DNA from: a bacterium
GTDB lineage: Bacteria; Verrucomicrobiota; Verrucomicrobiia; Limisphaerales; J093
Length of the DNA: 8,170 bases
Assembly (NCBI GenBank): GCA_021784265.1
Contig: JAJXTA010000098.1
Span: 1 to 8,170, forward strand
Direction of reading: 5' to 3'
The position numbers and the translations under genes are program-made. Numbering within the stretch: the stretch's first letter is position 1; every line of letters begins with the position of its first letter. The notes beneath the pieces are model-generated. The model worked only from the letters and a program-made list of their open reading frames with translations, was not told the DNA's origin and did no database searches. Below, piece after piece: positions 1-6,560 of this stretch.

Positions 1-204
1 GTCCGCCGGGCCGCCCACCCGCAAGGTGGTCCGGCGCGCCAACGGCTCGTTTTGCAGGAGGCGGGTCGCCGGGGAAACCCGGGCGCGAATGGCGGCGCAG
101 ACCCCGGCCGCGACGCGCGGTTCCGTACGCTCGGGGACGGGAGCGGCTGGATTGGCTTCGTGGTTCGTGAGCATCGGTGCCACCGGGCCAGTGCGGAGCG
201 GCAT
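1..204 (-). CDS. murB: UDP-N-acetylmuramate dehydrogenase (MurB), N-terminal part, cut by window edge
   Basis: MurB is the cytoplasmic FAD enzyme that reduces UDP-GlcNAc-enolpyruvate to UDP-MurNAc with NADPH. Only the first 68 codons are in the window. Translation of the minus strand from the ATG at 204 gives an unremarkable Pro/Ala-rich start, then a helix-like stretch (VCAAIRARV), then PLARRTTLRVGGPAD running to the window edge. The run TTLRVGGPAD is the conserved beginning of the MurB FAD-binding domain, and is the whole basis of the call. The ATG shares one base with the murG stop (TGATG), which points to translational coupling. About 56 residues precede the conserved TT, a rather long leader; an in-frame ATG at 174 is an alternative start. 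MurC would be the usual gene after murG, but its N-terminal GxGGxGMS-type motif is not seen. The rest of the gene lies outside the window. Confidence 0.85.
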   Translation of the reverse strand, partial: MPLRTGPVAPMLTNHEANPAAPVPERTEPRVAAGVCAAIRARVSPATRLLQNEPLARRTTLRVGGPAD

Positions 205-1403
205 CAGGACCGACACGCTTCGCCGGTCGCGTGGTCCGTGGCGTGGAGAGGTTCGTTCGGGGTCGGCGCCGGCAGCGGGGTGGGCGCGGCCGCCGGCGCT
301 CGGCTCGGCGGGGCCGCCAGAATGCCGGCCGCGATCCGCGTCGCCGCCTCCGGGCAATGCCATTGGGCCAAGGCCCGTTGGACTCCCTGACGGCACGCGG
401 CGTCCCGCAACAACTGGCGCAACTCCCAGAGGAGGGCCTCCGCCGTCGCCCGCGCCTGCTCGATGACTCGCGCCGCTCCGGTTTCCGCCAGGGCGCGGGC
501 GTTGTAGAATTGATGATTGTCGGCGGCAGCCGGGTACGGGATCAGAACGGCGGGCAGGCGCATCGCGGCCAACTCGGCCAGGGAAGACGCCCCCGCGCGG
601 GTGACGGCGGCCGTCGCCGCCCCCAGCGCCAGCTCCATCTCGGTGAGGAAGGGCCGCACCACGGCCTTGCATTGCAGCGCGGCGTAGCCTTCCCGCACCC
701 GCTCGAGGTCCTGGGGGCCAGTAAGGTGGATGAACTGGAGGTCTGGTTCCAGCAAGCGCAAGGCGGGCAACAGATGCAAGACCAGCTCGTTGACGGCATG
801 CGCCCCCTGGCTCCCGCCGGTGATGACGAGCGTCGGCCGCTCGGGGTGCAGTCCCAAGGCCACGCGACACGCCCCCGGGTCCAGCGGCTGGAACTGGGCG
901 CGGACCGGCATGCCCGTGACCTGGATGCGTTGCTGCCACAAACGCCCGGCGGCTTCGGGGAAATAGACGAACGCCTCTTGCACCACATGCGCCAACCAGC
1001 GGTTAGCGCGGCCGGGGAGGGAGTTGGCCTCGTGCAGGAAGGCCGGCACCCCGCCGGCACGGGCGGCGAGCACAGGCGGAGCGCTGGTGAAGCCGCCCAT
1101 AGCCAAGATGGCCCTCGGTCGGCGCGAGCGAAACAGGCGGCGGGCCGCCCGGTAGGAATCCCAGAAGCCGCGGAGGAAGCGCAGCCCCCCGCCGGACTCC
1201 AACCCTACCGCCGGCAAGGTGGCCACCGCCATCCCGCTCGCATGCTGGGCGGCATGTTGGTCGATGGCCTTCGTCGAGACCAAGAGCAGCACCTCACAGC
1301 CCTGGGCCTGGAGCGCTTCTCCCACGGCCAGCCCGGGGAAGAAATGACCGCCGGTGCCGCCACAGGCAATGGCGACCAGCGGGGCAGGCGAGGTGCGGGA
1401 CAT
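204..1403 (-). CDS. murG: MurG, UDP-GlcNAc:lipid I N-acetylglucosaminyltransferase
   Basis: MurG is a GT-B glycosyltransferase on the cytoplasmic face of the membrane. It adds GlcNAc from UDP-GlcNAc to lipid I, giving lipid II. With the ATG at 1403 the protein has 399 residues. Visible motifs are GGTGGHFFPGLA at 15-26 with the family His at 20, HEANSLPGRANR at 124-135 (the usual HEQN is HEAN), VTGMPVR at 162-168 (usually TGNPVR), GGSQGAHAVN at 196-205, RAGASSLAEL at 269-278 with the UDP-binding Glu, and DNHQFYNA at 295-302. The family is usually about 355-365 residues; the excess is a C-terminal Pro/Ala-rich tail from about 362. A GTG at 1406 directly precedes the ATG and could also start the gene. 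The ftsW stop lies 7-10 bp upstream with no clear Shine-Dalgarno, so coupling to ftsW is likely. The stop overlaps the murB start. Confidence 0.96.
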   Translation of the reverse strand: MSRTSPAPLVAIACGGTGGHFFPGLAVGEALQAQGCEVLLLVSTKAIDQHAAQHASGMAVATLPAVGLESGGGLRFLRGFWDSYRAARRLFRSRRPRAILAMGGFTSAPPVLAARAGGVPAFLHEANSLPGRANRWLAHVVQEAFVYFPEAAGRLWQQRIQVTGMPVRAQFQPLDPGACRVALGLHPERPTLVITGGSQGAHAVNELVLHLLPALRLLEPDLQFIHLTGPQDLERVREGYAALQCKAVVRPFLTEMELALGAATAAVTRAGASSLAELAAMRLPAVLIPYPAAADNHQFYNARALAETGAARVIEQARATAEALLWELRQLLRDAACRQGVQRALAQWHCPEAATRIAAGILAAPPSRAPAAAPTPLPAPTPNEPLHATDHATGEACRS

Positions 1404-1413
1404 CACGAGAGCG

Positions 1414-2538
1414 TCAGCCGGCGATGGGGGTTAAGGTGGGCGCCGAGGGCTCCGGTAAGCCCGGCTCCAGCGTCAAGGTGCTCTGCCGGGCAATACTGAC
1501 CAGGACCCCCACCGCACAGAGCATCATCATCAGGTTCGAACCGCCATAGCTCACAAACGGCAGGGGCAAGCCCTTGTTCGGCAATGCCCCCGAGACCACG
1601 GCGACATTGAGCAGGGCTTGCAGGGCCACCAGGAAACTGATGCCCGTCGCCAGCAACAGGCCAAAGGTGTCCGGTGCCTGCGCCGCGATGCGCGCCCCCG
1701 CCAAAAAGAGCCCGGCGAAGGCGGCCAGCGCCGCCACTGAGCCCACATAGCCAAACTCCTCGCCGAAGATGGCGAAGATGAAGTCGGTGGTCGATTCAGG
1801 CACGAACCGTTTCTGGGTGCTGTTGTGCAAACCAACCCCCCAGGGGCCGCCATTGCCCAACGCCGCACGGGCCTGCCACGCCTGGCCGCCGATACCATCC
1901 TTGGTCTCCTCCAGGTGGCGCCAACTGTAATACCGGGCGAAGCGGACCGGATTCCGAGCCACTAAAGCCCCGACCAGCAGCGCGCCGAGCAAGACGGGGG
2001 GAATCAGGTACGTCCAACGGACTCCCGCCACCAGCAAGACGATGGCGCTCACCCCCGCCATCAAGAGCGCCGTGCCCCAATCCGGCTCCAGGAAGAGCAG
2101 CACCAACCCCGGCACGATCACCTTCGCGGGGACCCAGAGGCCGCGTTTGAGGCCCTGCATGGCCCGCTGCCAATGGGCACCGTAGTCGGCCAGCGCCACG
2201 AGCAGGGCTAGCTTGGCATAATCCGAAGGCTGAAACTGGAAGCCGCCATAACGAAACCAGCGCCGCGCGCCGTTGGTCTTGTAACCGAGGCCAGGAACCA
2301 GCACCAACACGAGCATGAGGAACGCCACTCCCACCAACCACGGCGACCACGCCCGCAGCCGCCGGTAGTCCATGAGGCCCAAGCCGAGGGCGCCTGCCAA
2401 GCCCAACCCCCCGGCCAACAGTTGGCGGCGCAGCAACCGGCCGCCGTCGTTGGCGGGGCCGAGGCTGTAGAGCATGACCAGCCCCACCGCCAGCAACCCC
2501 AACACGCAAAAGACCAGGGTGGTGGTAGCCCGCTTCAT
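1414..2538 (-). CDS. ftsW: FtsW, SEDS-family septal peptidoglycan glycosyltransferase
   Basis: FtsW is a polytopic inner-membrane enzyme that polymerises lipid II into glycan strands at the division septum together with a class B PBP. The 374-residue product is mostly hydrophobic segments. SEDS landmarks are NGARRWF at 89-95, QPSDYAKLALL at 103-113 (the family usually has PSE), EPDWGT at 151-156, NSTQKRFVPESTTDFIFAIF at 239-258, and ALPNKGLPLPFVSYGGSN at 318-335 (usually PTKG). Asp252 in TTDF matches the catalytic Asp of the family. The last 20 residues are a Pro-rich cytoplasmic tail. RodA belongs to the same family; the dcw setting beside murG and mraY favours FtsW. The gene begins 35 bp after the LysM gene stop, without a strong Shine-Dalgarno, and ends just before murG. 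FtsW usually depends on a partner PBP; the truncated gene upstream of murE is the obvious candidate. Confidence 0.95.
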   Translation of the reverse strand: MKRATTTLVFCVLGLLAVGLVMLYSLGPANDGGRLLRRQLLAGGLGLAGALGLGLMDYRRLRAWSPWLVGVAFLMLVLVLVPGLGYKTNGARRWFRYGGFQFQPSDYAKLALLVALADYGAHWQRAMQGLKRGLWVPAKVIVPGLVLLFLEPDWGTALLMAGVSAIVLLVAGVRWTYLIPPVLLGALLVGALVARNPVRFARYYSWRHLEETKDGIGGQAWQARAALGNGGPWGVGLHNSTQKRFVPESTTDFIFAIFGEEFGYVGSVAALAAFAGLFLAGARIAAQAPDTFGLLLATGISFLVALQALLNVAVVSGALPNKGLPLPFVSYGGSNLMMMLCAVGVLVSIARQSTLTLEPGLPEPSAPTLTPIAG

Positions 2539-2573
2539 GAGGGTGGAGCGCGGACGCGACGCCGCCGGTTGGC

Positions 2574-3404
2574 TCAGTGGAGGTCGGGCGTCGGCTGTGG
2601 CGCCGGAGCGCTCGGCAGCGGGGTGGACGCCGGGGTGGCGGCGGCCACGGCGGTTTTGCGGGCCGGGATCTTCAGCTTCTGACCCGCATTGATCCGATCG
2701 GTCTTGAGATCGTTCGCCGTGCGGATCGCGCGCAGCGAGACCCCGTAGTGGTGGGCGATCTTGGTGAGGTTCTCGCCCGGCTTCACCACGTGGACGGCAC
2801 CCGTTTCCGCCGCGGCGCTGGGCTCAGCGCCGGCAGGGGCGGCCGCTGGCTCCGCACCCGCGCCGGCGCCGGGGGCGGTCCCGCCGGGCAGCACCAGTTT
2901 CTGGTTCACCTTCAGGTGGCGGGCGTTGAGACCGGGATTGGCCTTCATCAGGGCACTGACCGAGATGCCGTGTTCTTTGGCAATCTTGGCCGGATAATCC
3001 CCCGCTACCACGGTGTACTCACCCGGGCCGGCCGCGGCGGGCGCCGGGGCCGGAGCCCCAAGGCCAGCGGTGGCAGGCGCCGGCGGCAACGGGTTTGTGG
3101 CCGGAAAGGCCGGCGGCGGCGCGCTCGCTACGTTCGAGGCCGTGGTCGCCGGGGGGGAGTTGCTCAAGTCGGGATAGGCGGCGTTGGTGAGGGCACCCAG
3201 ATCGGTGTTGGTATTCGTGAGGCCCAGCCCGCCCCCCAAACCGCTGGTCTCGCCGGGCTGGCGCTTGCAGCCTTGGAGCAGCAGGCCGCCGAAGAATACG
3301 GCATGGAGCGCCAGGACGGTGATCACGGCGATGCGAACGTTGAACTTGGCTTTGGCAGGCTTGGCCAGCGGGCCAAGCGGAGGCAGAGGTGCTGGGTTGT
3401 TCAT
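2574..3404 (-). CDS. Membrane-anchored protein with two LysM domains
   Basis: LysM domains bind the GlcNAc-MurNAc backbone, so this is probably a peptidoglycan-binding protein at the inner face of the envelope. The 276-residue product has a short Pro-rich, basic N-terminus (1-24), one membrane segment at about 25-44, a Ser/Pro/Ala-rich linker to about 127, LysM 1 at about 128-173 (GEYTVVAGDYPAKIAKEHG, ending VNQKLVLPG), an Ala/Gly/Pro linker, LysM 2 at about 203-247 (AVHVVKPGENLTKIAHHYG, ending AGQKLKIP), and a Pro-rich tail. Cys46 follows LLLQG directly after the hydrophobic stretch and resembles a weak lipobox, so a lipoprotein is possible; the 24-residue leader before the membrane segment makes a signal anchor more likely. 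No catalytic domain is visible. The gene starts in a 4-bp ATGA overlap with the small ORF and precedes ftsW, so a divisome-linked role (scaffold or septal-wall sensor) is inferred, not shown. Confidence 0.88.
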   Translation of the reverse strand: MNNPAPLPPLGPLAKPAKAKFNVRIAVITVLALHAVFFGGLLLQGCKRQPGETSGLGGGLGLTNTNTDLGALTNAAYPDLSNSPPATTASNVASAPPPAFPATNPLPPAPATAGLGAPAPAPAAAGPGEYTVVAGDYPAKIAKEHGISVSALMKANPGLNARHLKVNQKLVLPGGTAPGAGAGAEPAAAPAGAEPSAAAETGAVHVVKPGENLTKIAHHYGVSLRAIRTANDLKTDRINAGQKLKIPARKTAVAAATPASTPLPSAPAPQPTPDLH

Positions 3405-3835
3405 AGGTCTATGCTGGGGTTGGGTCGGCTGTGGGATTGGGGATCGGGCAGACAGTTCGCTTCGGGGCGAAACACCGTGTTACCCTCCGGCGACGACAGG
3501 AGTCCTGCCGCCACGCGGCCGTCAGAGGGGTGAACGCCCAACCGGGGGCCCCACTCCGCCCCAGGGCGCAATGGGACCTCCGGCTGCTGGAAGTTCGGAG
3601 ACAAGTTAAAGGTCGAACACACCGGCGCGAAAGACATTAAGCCGCGGCCGACCGGTTGGTCCACCGCGACAAAACCTGCTTCTAACAATGAGCTTTCCGG
3701 GGCGCAAGGAGTAAAAGAGCCCCCTCCCAGCCAGCGCGCGCGCGGCGTGATCGGACGCGGCGCGCGCGCCGCTGGCACGTAACCCGCGGCAAGAGCCACT
3801 CGCCGGGGAGAGGGTTTGGAGGGCCGGACGGTCAT
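3401..3835 (-). CDS. Candidate small ORF coupled to mraY and the LysM gene; function unknown
   Basis: I do not recognise this 144-residue ORF. Its case is structural. Its ATG overlaps the mraY stop as ATGA (3835-3832), the frame stays open for 144 codons, and its stop overlaps the LysM gene start as ATGA (3404-3401). It exactly fills what would otherwise be a 427-bp gap in a compact operon. The product is Pro-rich (23 Pro), Arg-rich in its first third, has Cys at 44, 73 and 128, and shows no membrane segment, signal peptide or known motif. Against it: by my count base composition at codon positions 1, 2 and 3 is about 67, 61 and 72 percent GC, a weak coding signature with an unusually high second position. 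Codons 39-78 are A/T-richer, and a large hairpin lies in codons 20-36. It may be a fast-evolving or clade-specific peptide, or a spacer read for coupling. Confidence 0.45.
   Translation of the reverse strand: MTVRPSKPSPRRVALAAGYVPAARAPRPITPRARWLGGGSFTPCAPESSLLEAGFVAVDQPVGRGLMSFAPVCSTFNLSPNFQQPEVPLRPGAEWGPRLGVHPSDGRVAAGLLSSPEGNTVFRPEANCLPDPQSHSRPNPSIDL
3730..3776 (-). other. Very strong GC-rich stem-loop downstream of mraY
   Basis: An inverted repeat starts about 56 nt after the mraY stop in the direction of transcription. On the plus strand GCCAGCG (3730-3736) pairs with CGCTGGC (3770-3776). After one bulged base (3769), CGCGCGCG (3737-3744) pairs with 3761-3768. After two bulged bases (3759-3760), GCGT (3745-3748) pairs with ACGC (3755-3758) around a 6-nt loop. 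That gives 19 base pairs, nearly all G-C. On the minus-strand transcript it is followed by a G-rich stretch and then CUCUUUUACU, so the U-run begins roughly 12 nt after the stem, too far for a textbook intrinsic terminator. It could attenuate transcription, stabilise or process the mRNA, or pause ribosomes if the surrounding ORF is translated. The alternating CG tract can also form Z-DNA. Confidence 0.55.
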
Positions 3836-4977
3836 CGGAGCTTCAGCGTGGCCAACGCCACCACCGCGCACAGGATGCAGAGGATGTAAAAGCGGGTAAC
3901 CACTTTGGTCTCGTACCATCCCAGTCGCTCGAAATGATGATGCAAGGGCGTCATGCGGAAGATACGTTTGTCGATGCCATGAACCCGGCGGTAATACTGG
4001 CAGCAGGCGACTTGGAGCATCACCGACACCGCTTCGACCACAAACACGCCCCCGGCGATGAACAGGACAAAGGGCTGGTGAATCAACACCGCCATGATGC
4101 CCAGGACGCCTCCCAGCGCCAGCGACCCCGTATCCCCCATAAAGACCTGGGCGGGATGGCAGTTGAACCAAAGAAAGCCCAACCCCGCCCCAAACATCGC
4201 CCCGCACACCACCGTCAACTCCCCCGCCCCCGTCACAAAGGGCACCTGGAGGTAGGTGGCGAATTTCCAGTTGCCCGCGATGTAGGTCAGCGCCAGGAAC
4301 ACGGCGGTGACGATGAGCGTGCAGCCAATCGCCAGTCCGTCCAAGCCGTCGGTCAGGTTGACCGCGTTGGAGCTGCCCACGATGGTCACGACCGCCAGGG
4401 TCAACCCCAACCCCGTGGCCTCGGTCAAGACCGGGTGTTTGTAGAACGGCAGCATGATGTCGGTGATCAGCCCGTGGGTGGGCGCCAGCCACCACAGATA
4501 GAGGGCGAGGAACAGCGCCAGGGCCGTCTGGACCCAGAGTTTCACGTTGGCCCGCGCCCCCCGATGAGACTTGCGGGTGATCTTGGCGTAATCGTCGTAG
4601 AACCCCAGCGCCGCCAGCCCCATCAGGGAGACCAAGGTCAGGACCACCAGCGTGTTCCACTGCGTCCATAACAGCGCGGTCAGGTCGATGGCCATCACGA
4701 TCAACAAACCGCCCATCGTTGGGATGCCTTGCTTGTTGACCCGCGCGGTCAGGCCCCCGGCGGCTTCCGCCTTGTCCAGATACGCTTGGCCGAACTTGAG
4801 CTGGCGCAGCCAGGCGATCACCTTGGGCCCCAGCCAGAGGCTCACCAAGAGGGCCGTCACCGCCGCCCCCGCCGTGCGGAACGTGATGTACCGGAAGACG
4901 CGCAGGGGCGACAACGCCGCCCCCCACTCGGTCCGGGCGTAATGGCTCAGCAAGTATTGGCTTAAATAGTAGAACAT
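3832..4977 (-). CDS. mraY: MraY, phospho-MurNAc-pentapeptide translocase
   Basis: MraY is an integral membrane enzyme that transfers phospho-MurNAc-pentapeptide from UDP to undecaprenyl phosphate, forming lipid I. The 381-residue product has about ten hydrophobic segments. Family signatures are GIPTMGG at 84-90, GFYDDYAKITRK at 125-136 with the Asp pair at 128-129, NAVNLTDGLDGLA at 204-216, FMGDTGSLALGG at 279-290, and PLHHHFERLGW at 344-354. I chose the ATG at 4977 because the product then begins MFYYLSQYLL, as family members do, and the length is normal; an in-frame GTG at 5001 would add eight residues. Between murF and mraY lie 118 bp of very GC-rich DNA with no clear promoter or Shine-Dalgarno; a 44-codon ORF begins at the murF stop (TAATG) and runs 16 nt past the mraY ATG. 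The mraY stop overlaps the start of the small downstream ORF. Confidence 0.97.
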   Translation of the reverse strand: MFYYLSQYLLSHYARTEWGAALSPLRVFRYITFRTAGAAVTALLVSLWLGPKVIAWLRQLKFGQAYLDKAEAAGGLTARVNKQGIPTMGGLLIVMAIDLTALLWTQWNTLVVLTLVSLMGLAALGFYDDYAKITRKSHRGARANVKLWVQTALALFLALYLWWLAPTHGLITDIMLPFYKHPVLTEATGLGLTLAVVTIVGSSNAVNLTDGLDGLAIGCTLIVTAVFLALTYIAGNWKFATYLQVPFVTGAGELTVVCGAMFGAGLGFLWFNCHPAQVFMGDTGSLALGGVLGIMAVLIHQPFVLFIAGGVFVVEAVSVMLQVACCQYYRRVHGIDKRIFRMTPLHHHFERLGWYETKVVTRFYILCILCAVVALATLKLR

Positions 4978-5095
4978 CGCGTTCGTACCCGCCGCCCCCA
5001 CCGCCCGCCCCGCGAACCGGGCGACACGCGCCCGCCCCCGCGCCGCGCGCCGGGAGCCAAAGGCAGGGGCCGGTTGAGGACTGGCTCTTCACACA

Positions 5096-6478
5096 TTACG
5101 CCTCGTGTTTTAAGATCTCCACCACCCGCTCCAGCCGAGCCGCACGCGAGGCCTTTACCAAGACCCAATCGCCCGGCCGGAGGAATTCTTTAGCCGCTCG
5201 CCCGGCCAGCGCGGCGTCGGCAAACTCGCGGGCATCAGCCAGGCCGGCCTGCCGCGCCGTTTCCGCCAGCACCCCGGCCATCCGCCCAACCGCGAACAGA
5301 TGCCCCACCCCGGTCGCCGCCGCGAGCCGCGCCACCTCGGCATGGGCGGCGGGGCCGCGCGCCCCCAATTCGGCCATATCCCCCAGGATTGCCACCGTCC
5401 GGCCGCCGTCAGCCAGGTCGCGGAGGGTCTCCAGGGCGACCTGCATGGAAGCCACGTTGGCGTTGTAGGAATCGTCCAGGACCCGGACGCCGTGGAGGTC
5501 GCTGAGGGCCAGACGCATGGGTGGTTGGGGGCAGGCCGCCAGGCCCCGCCGCAGCTCGGCGGCGGTTAAGCCCAACTCCGCCCCCACCGCCAACGCCAGG
5601 AGCGCGTTGACCGCCTGATGCCGCCCCAACAGCGCCAGCCAGTACTCCCCGGACCACTCCGGGCGAGGTGCTTCGACCTGGAGGGTGGTGCCGCTCTCGT
5701 CCACGCACGCGGCGGTCACCCGCCAATCATTGCCCGCCTGCCAGCCCACCCGCACCCGGCGGGCCGGCGTCCGGGACCCAACCCGCTCGGTGGCCGGATC
5801 GTCGCCAGGCATGACGAGCAAGCCCTCGGCGGGGAGCAACTCAGCCAACCATCCTTCCTCCTGGATCACCCCGTCCAAGTCGCCGAAATGTTCCAGGTGC
5901 TCCGGCCCGAGGCTGGTCAGCACTCCCACCCGTGGGGCAATCATTCGCAGCAAGGGCGCCAGCTCGCCCGGGTGATTGGTCCCCACCTCCAACACCGCCG
6001 CCTCACAGGCGCGATCGAGTTTCAGCAACGTCAACGGCACCCCGATGTCATTGTTAAAACTGGCCTCGCTGGCCAGGGTGGCAAAACGTTGGGCGAGCAC
6101 CGCCGCCAGGAGTTGCTTGACGGTGGTCTTGCCGTTGGAGCCCGCAACCGCAACCACCCGCGGGTCGAAGCGCCGCCGGTGCCACGCCGCCCACTCCCCC
6201 AGGGCCCGCCGGCTGTTGGGCACCGCCACCACCGCGCAGTCCGGCAGCGGGGCGGGCAGACGCGTCCGCTCGCCCAGCACCGCACTGGCGCCCCGTCGCG
6301 CCGCCTCGGCCACAAACTCGTGCCCGTCGTACCGCTCGCCCTTCAGGGCCACGAACAGGCTCTCCGGCAGCAGTTGGCGGGTGTCGGTGCTCACCCGCCG
6401 CACCCTGGTGGCCGGGTCGCCTCGAACCACCTCGCCCCGGCAGCTCGCCGCAATCGCTTGAACGGAACAGGGGTCCAT
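5096..6478 (-). CDS. murF: MurF, UDP-MurNAc-tripeptide:D-Ala-D-Ala ligase
   Basis: MurF adds D-alanyl-D-alanine to UDP-MurNAc-tripeptide with ATP in the cytoplasm, completing the pentapeptide. With the ATG at 6478 the protein has 460 residues, close to the E. coli length. Three Mur-ligase domains are recognisable: an N-terminal uridine-binding part (STDTRQLLPESLFVALKG, 30-47), the ATPase domain with P-loop GSNGKTT at 113-119, FNNDIGVPLT at 141-150 and LEVGTNHPGE at 163-172, and a C-terminal domain with DDSYNANVASM at 335-345, LGDMAELG at 365-372 and LVKASRAARLE at 440-450. AAGGG-like bases (GAAGGG) about 7 nt upstream support this start; the frame stays open upstream only as a shadow over murE. 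Two departures from the family: Glu208 occupies the place of the carbamylated Lys, and GRHQAVNA (285-292) has Gln where Asn is usual. The TAA stop overlaps an ATG (TAATG). Confidence 0.96.
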   Translation of the reverse strand: MDPCSVQAIAASCRGEVVRGDPATRVRRVSTDTRQLLPESLFVALKGERYDGHEFVAEAARRGASAVLGERTRLPAPLPDCAVVAVPNSRRALGEWAAWHRRRFDPRVVAVAGSNGKTTVKQLLAAVLAQRFATLASEASFNNDIGVPLTLLKLDRACEAAVLEVGTNHPGELAPLLRMIAPRVGVLTSLGPEHLEHFGDLDGVIQEEGWLAELLPAEGLLVMPGDDPATERVGSRTPARRVRVGWQAGNDWRVTAACVDESGTTLQVEAPRPEWSGEYWLALLGRHQAVNALLALAVGAELGLTAAELRRGLAACPQPPMRLALSDLHGVRVLDDSYNANVASMQVALETLRDLADGGRTVAILGDMAELGARGPAAHAEVARLAAATGVGHLFAVGRMAGVLAETARQAGLADAREFADAALAGRAAKEFLRPGDWVLVKASRAARLERVVEILKHEA

Positions 6479-6560
6479 AAACACGCCCTTCAGGCCGGGC
6501 CGGCCCAATGCCTGCGGCGGGCGCGCGGCCCAGCCGGAGCGGGAGAAGGGTGGGGCGTCA

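Noticed and set aside
177..1499. 440-codon plus-strand open frame opposite murG
   Set aside because: It lies antisense to a motif-complete murG; its Gly/Arg/Gln-rich translation has no family features and reflects the GC-rich third positions of murG.
2577..3533. 318-codon plus-strand open frame opposite the LysM gene
   Set aside because: Antisense shadow of a gene with two clear LysM domains; its translation is Arg/Gly-rich without recognisable features.
3730..3776. Classical intrinsic terminator
   Set aside because: The stem is strong but no U-tract follows it directly; the nearest UUUU lies about 12 nt further on, after a G-rich spacer. I keep it only as a stem-loop.
3401..3835. Interval as a decayed murD remnant
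   Set aside because: It is far too short for murD and no Mur-ligase motif (P-loop GKT/GKS, HxxN, DSxA-like) appears in any minus frame of the interval.
3836..5092. Upstream part of the long minus-strand frame that contains the small ORF (total 563 codons)
   Set aside because: This portion overlaps mraY in another frame and its translation is Gly/Arg/His-rich shadow sequence. Only the part after the mraY stop is considered.
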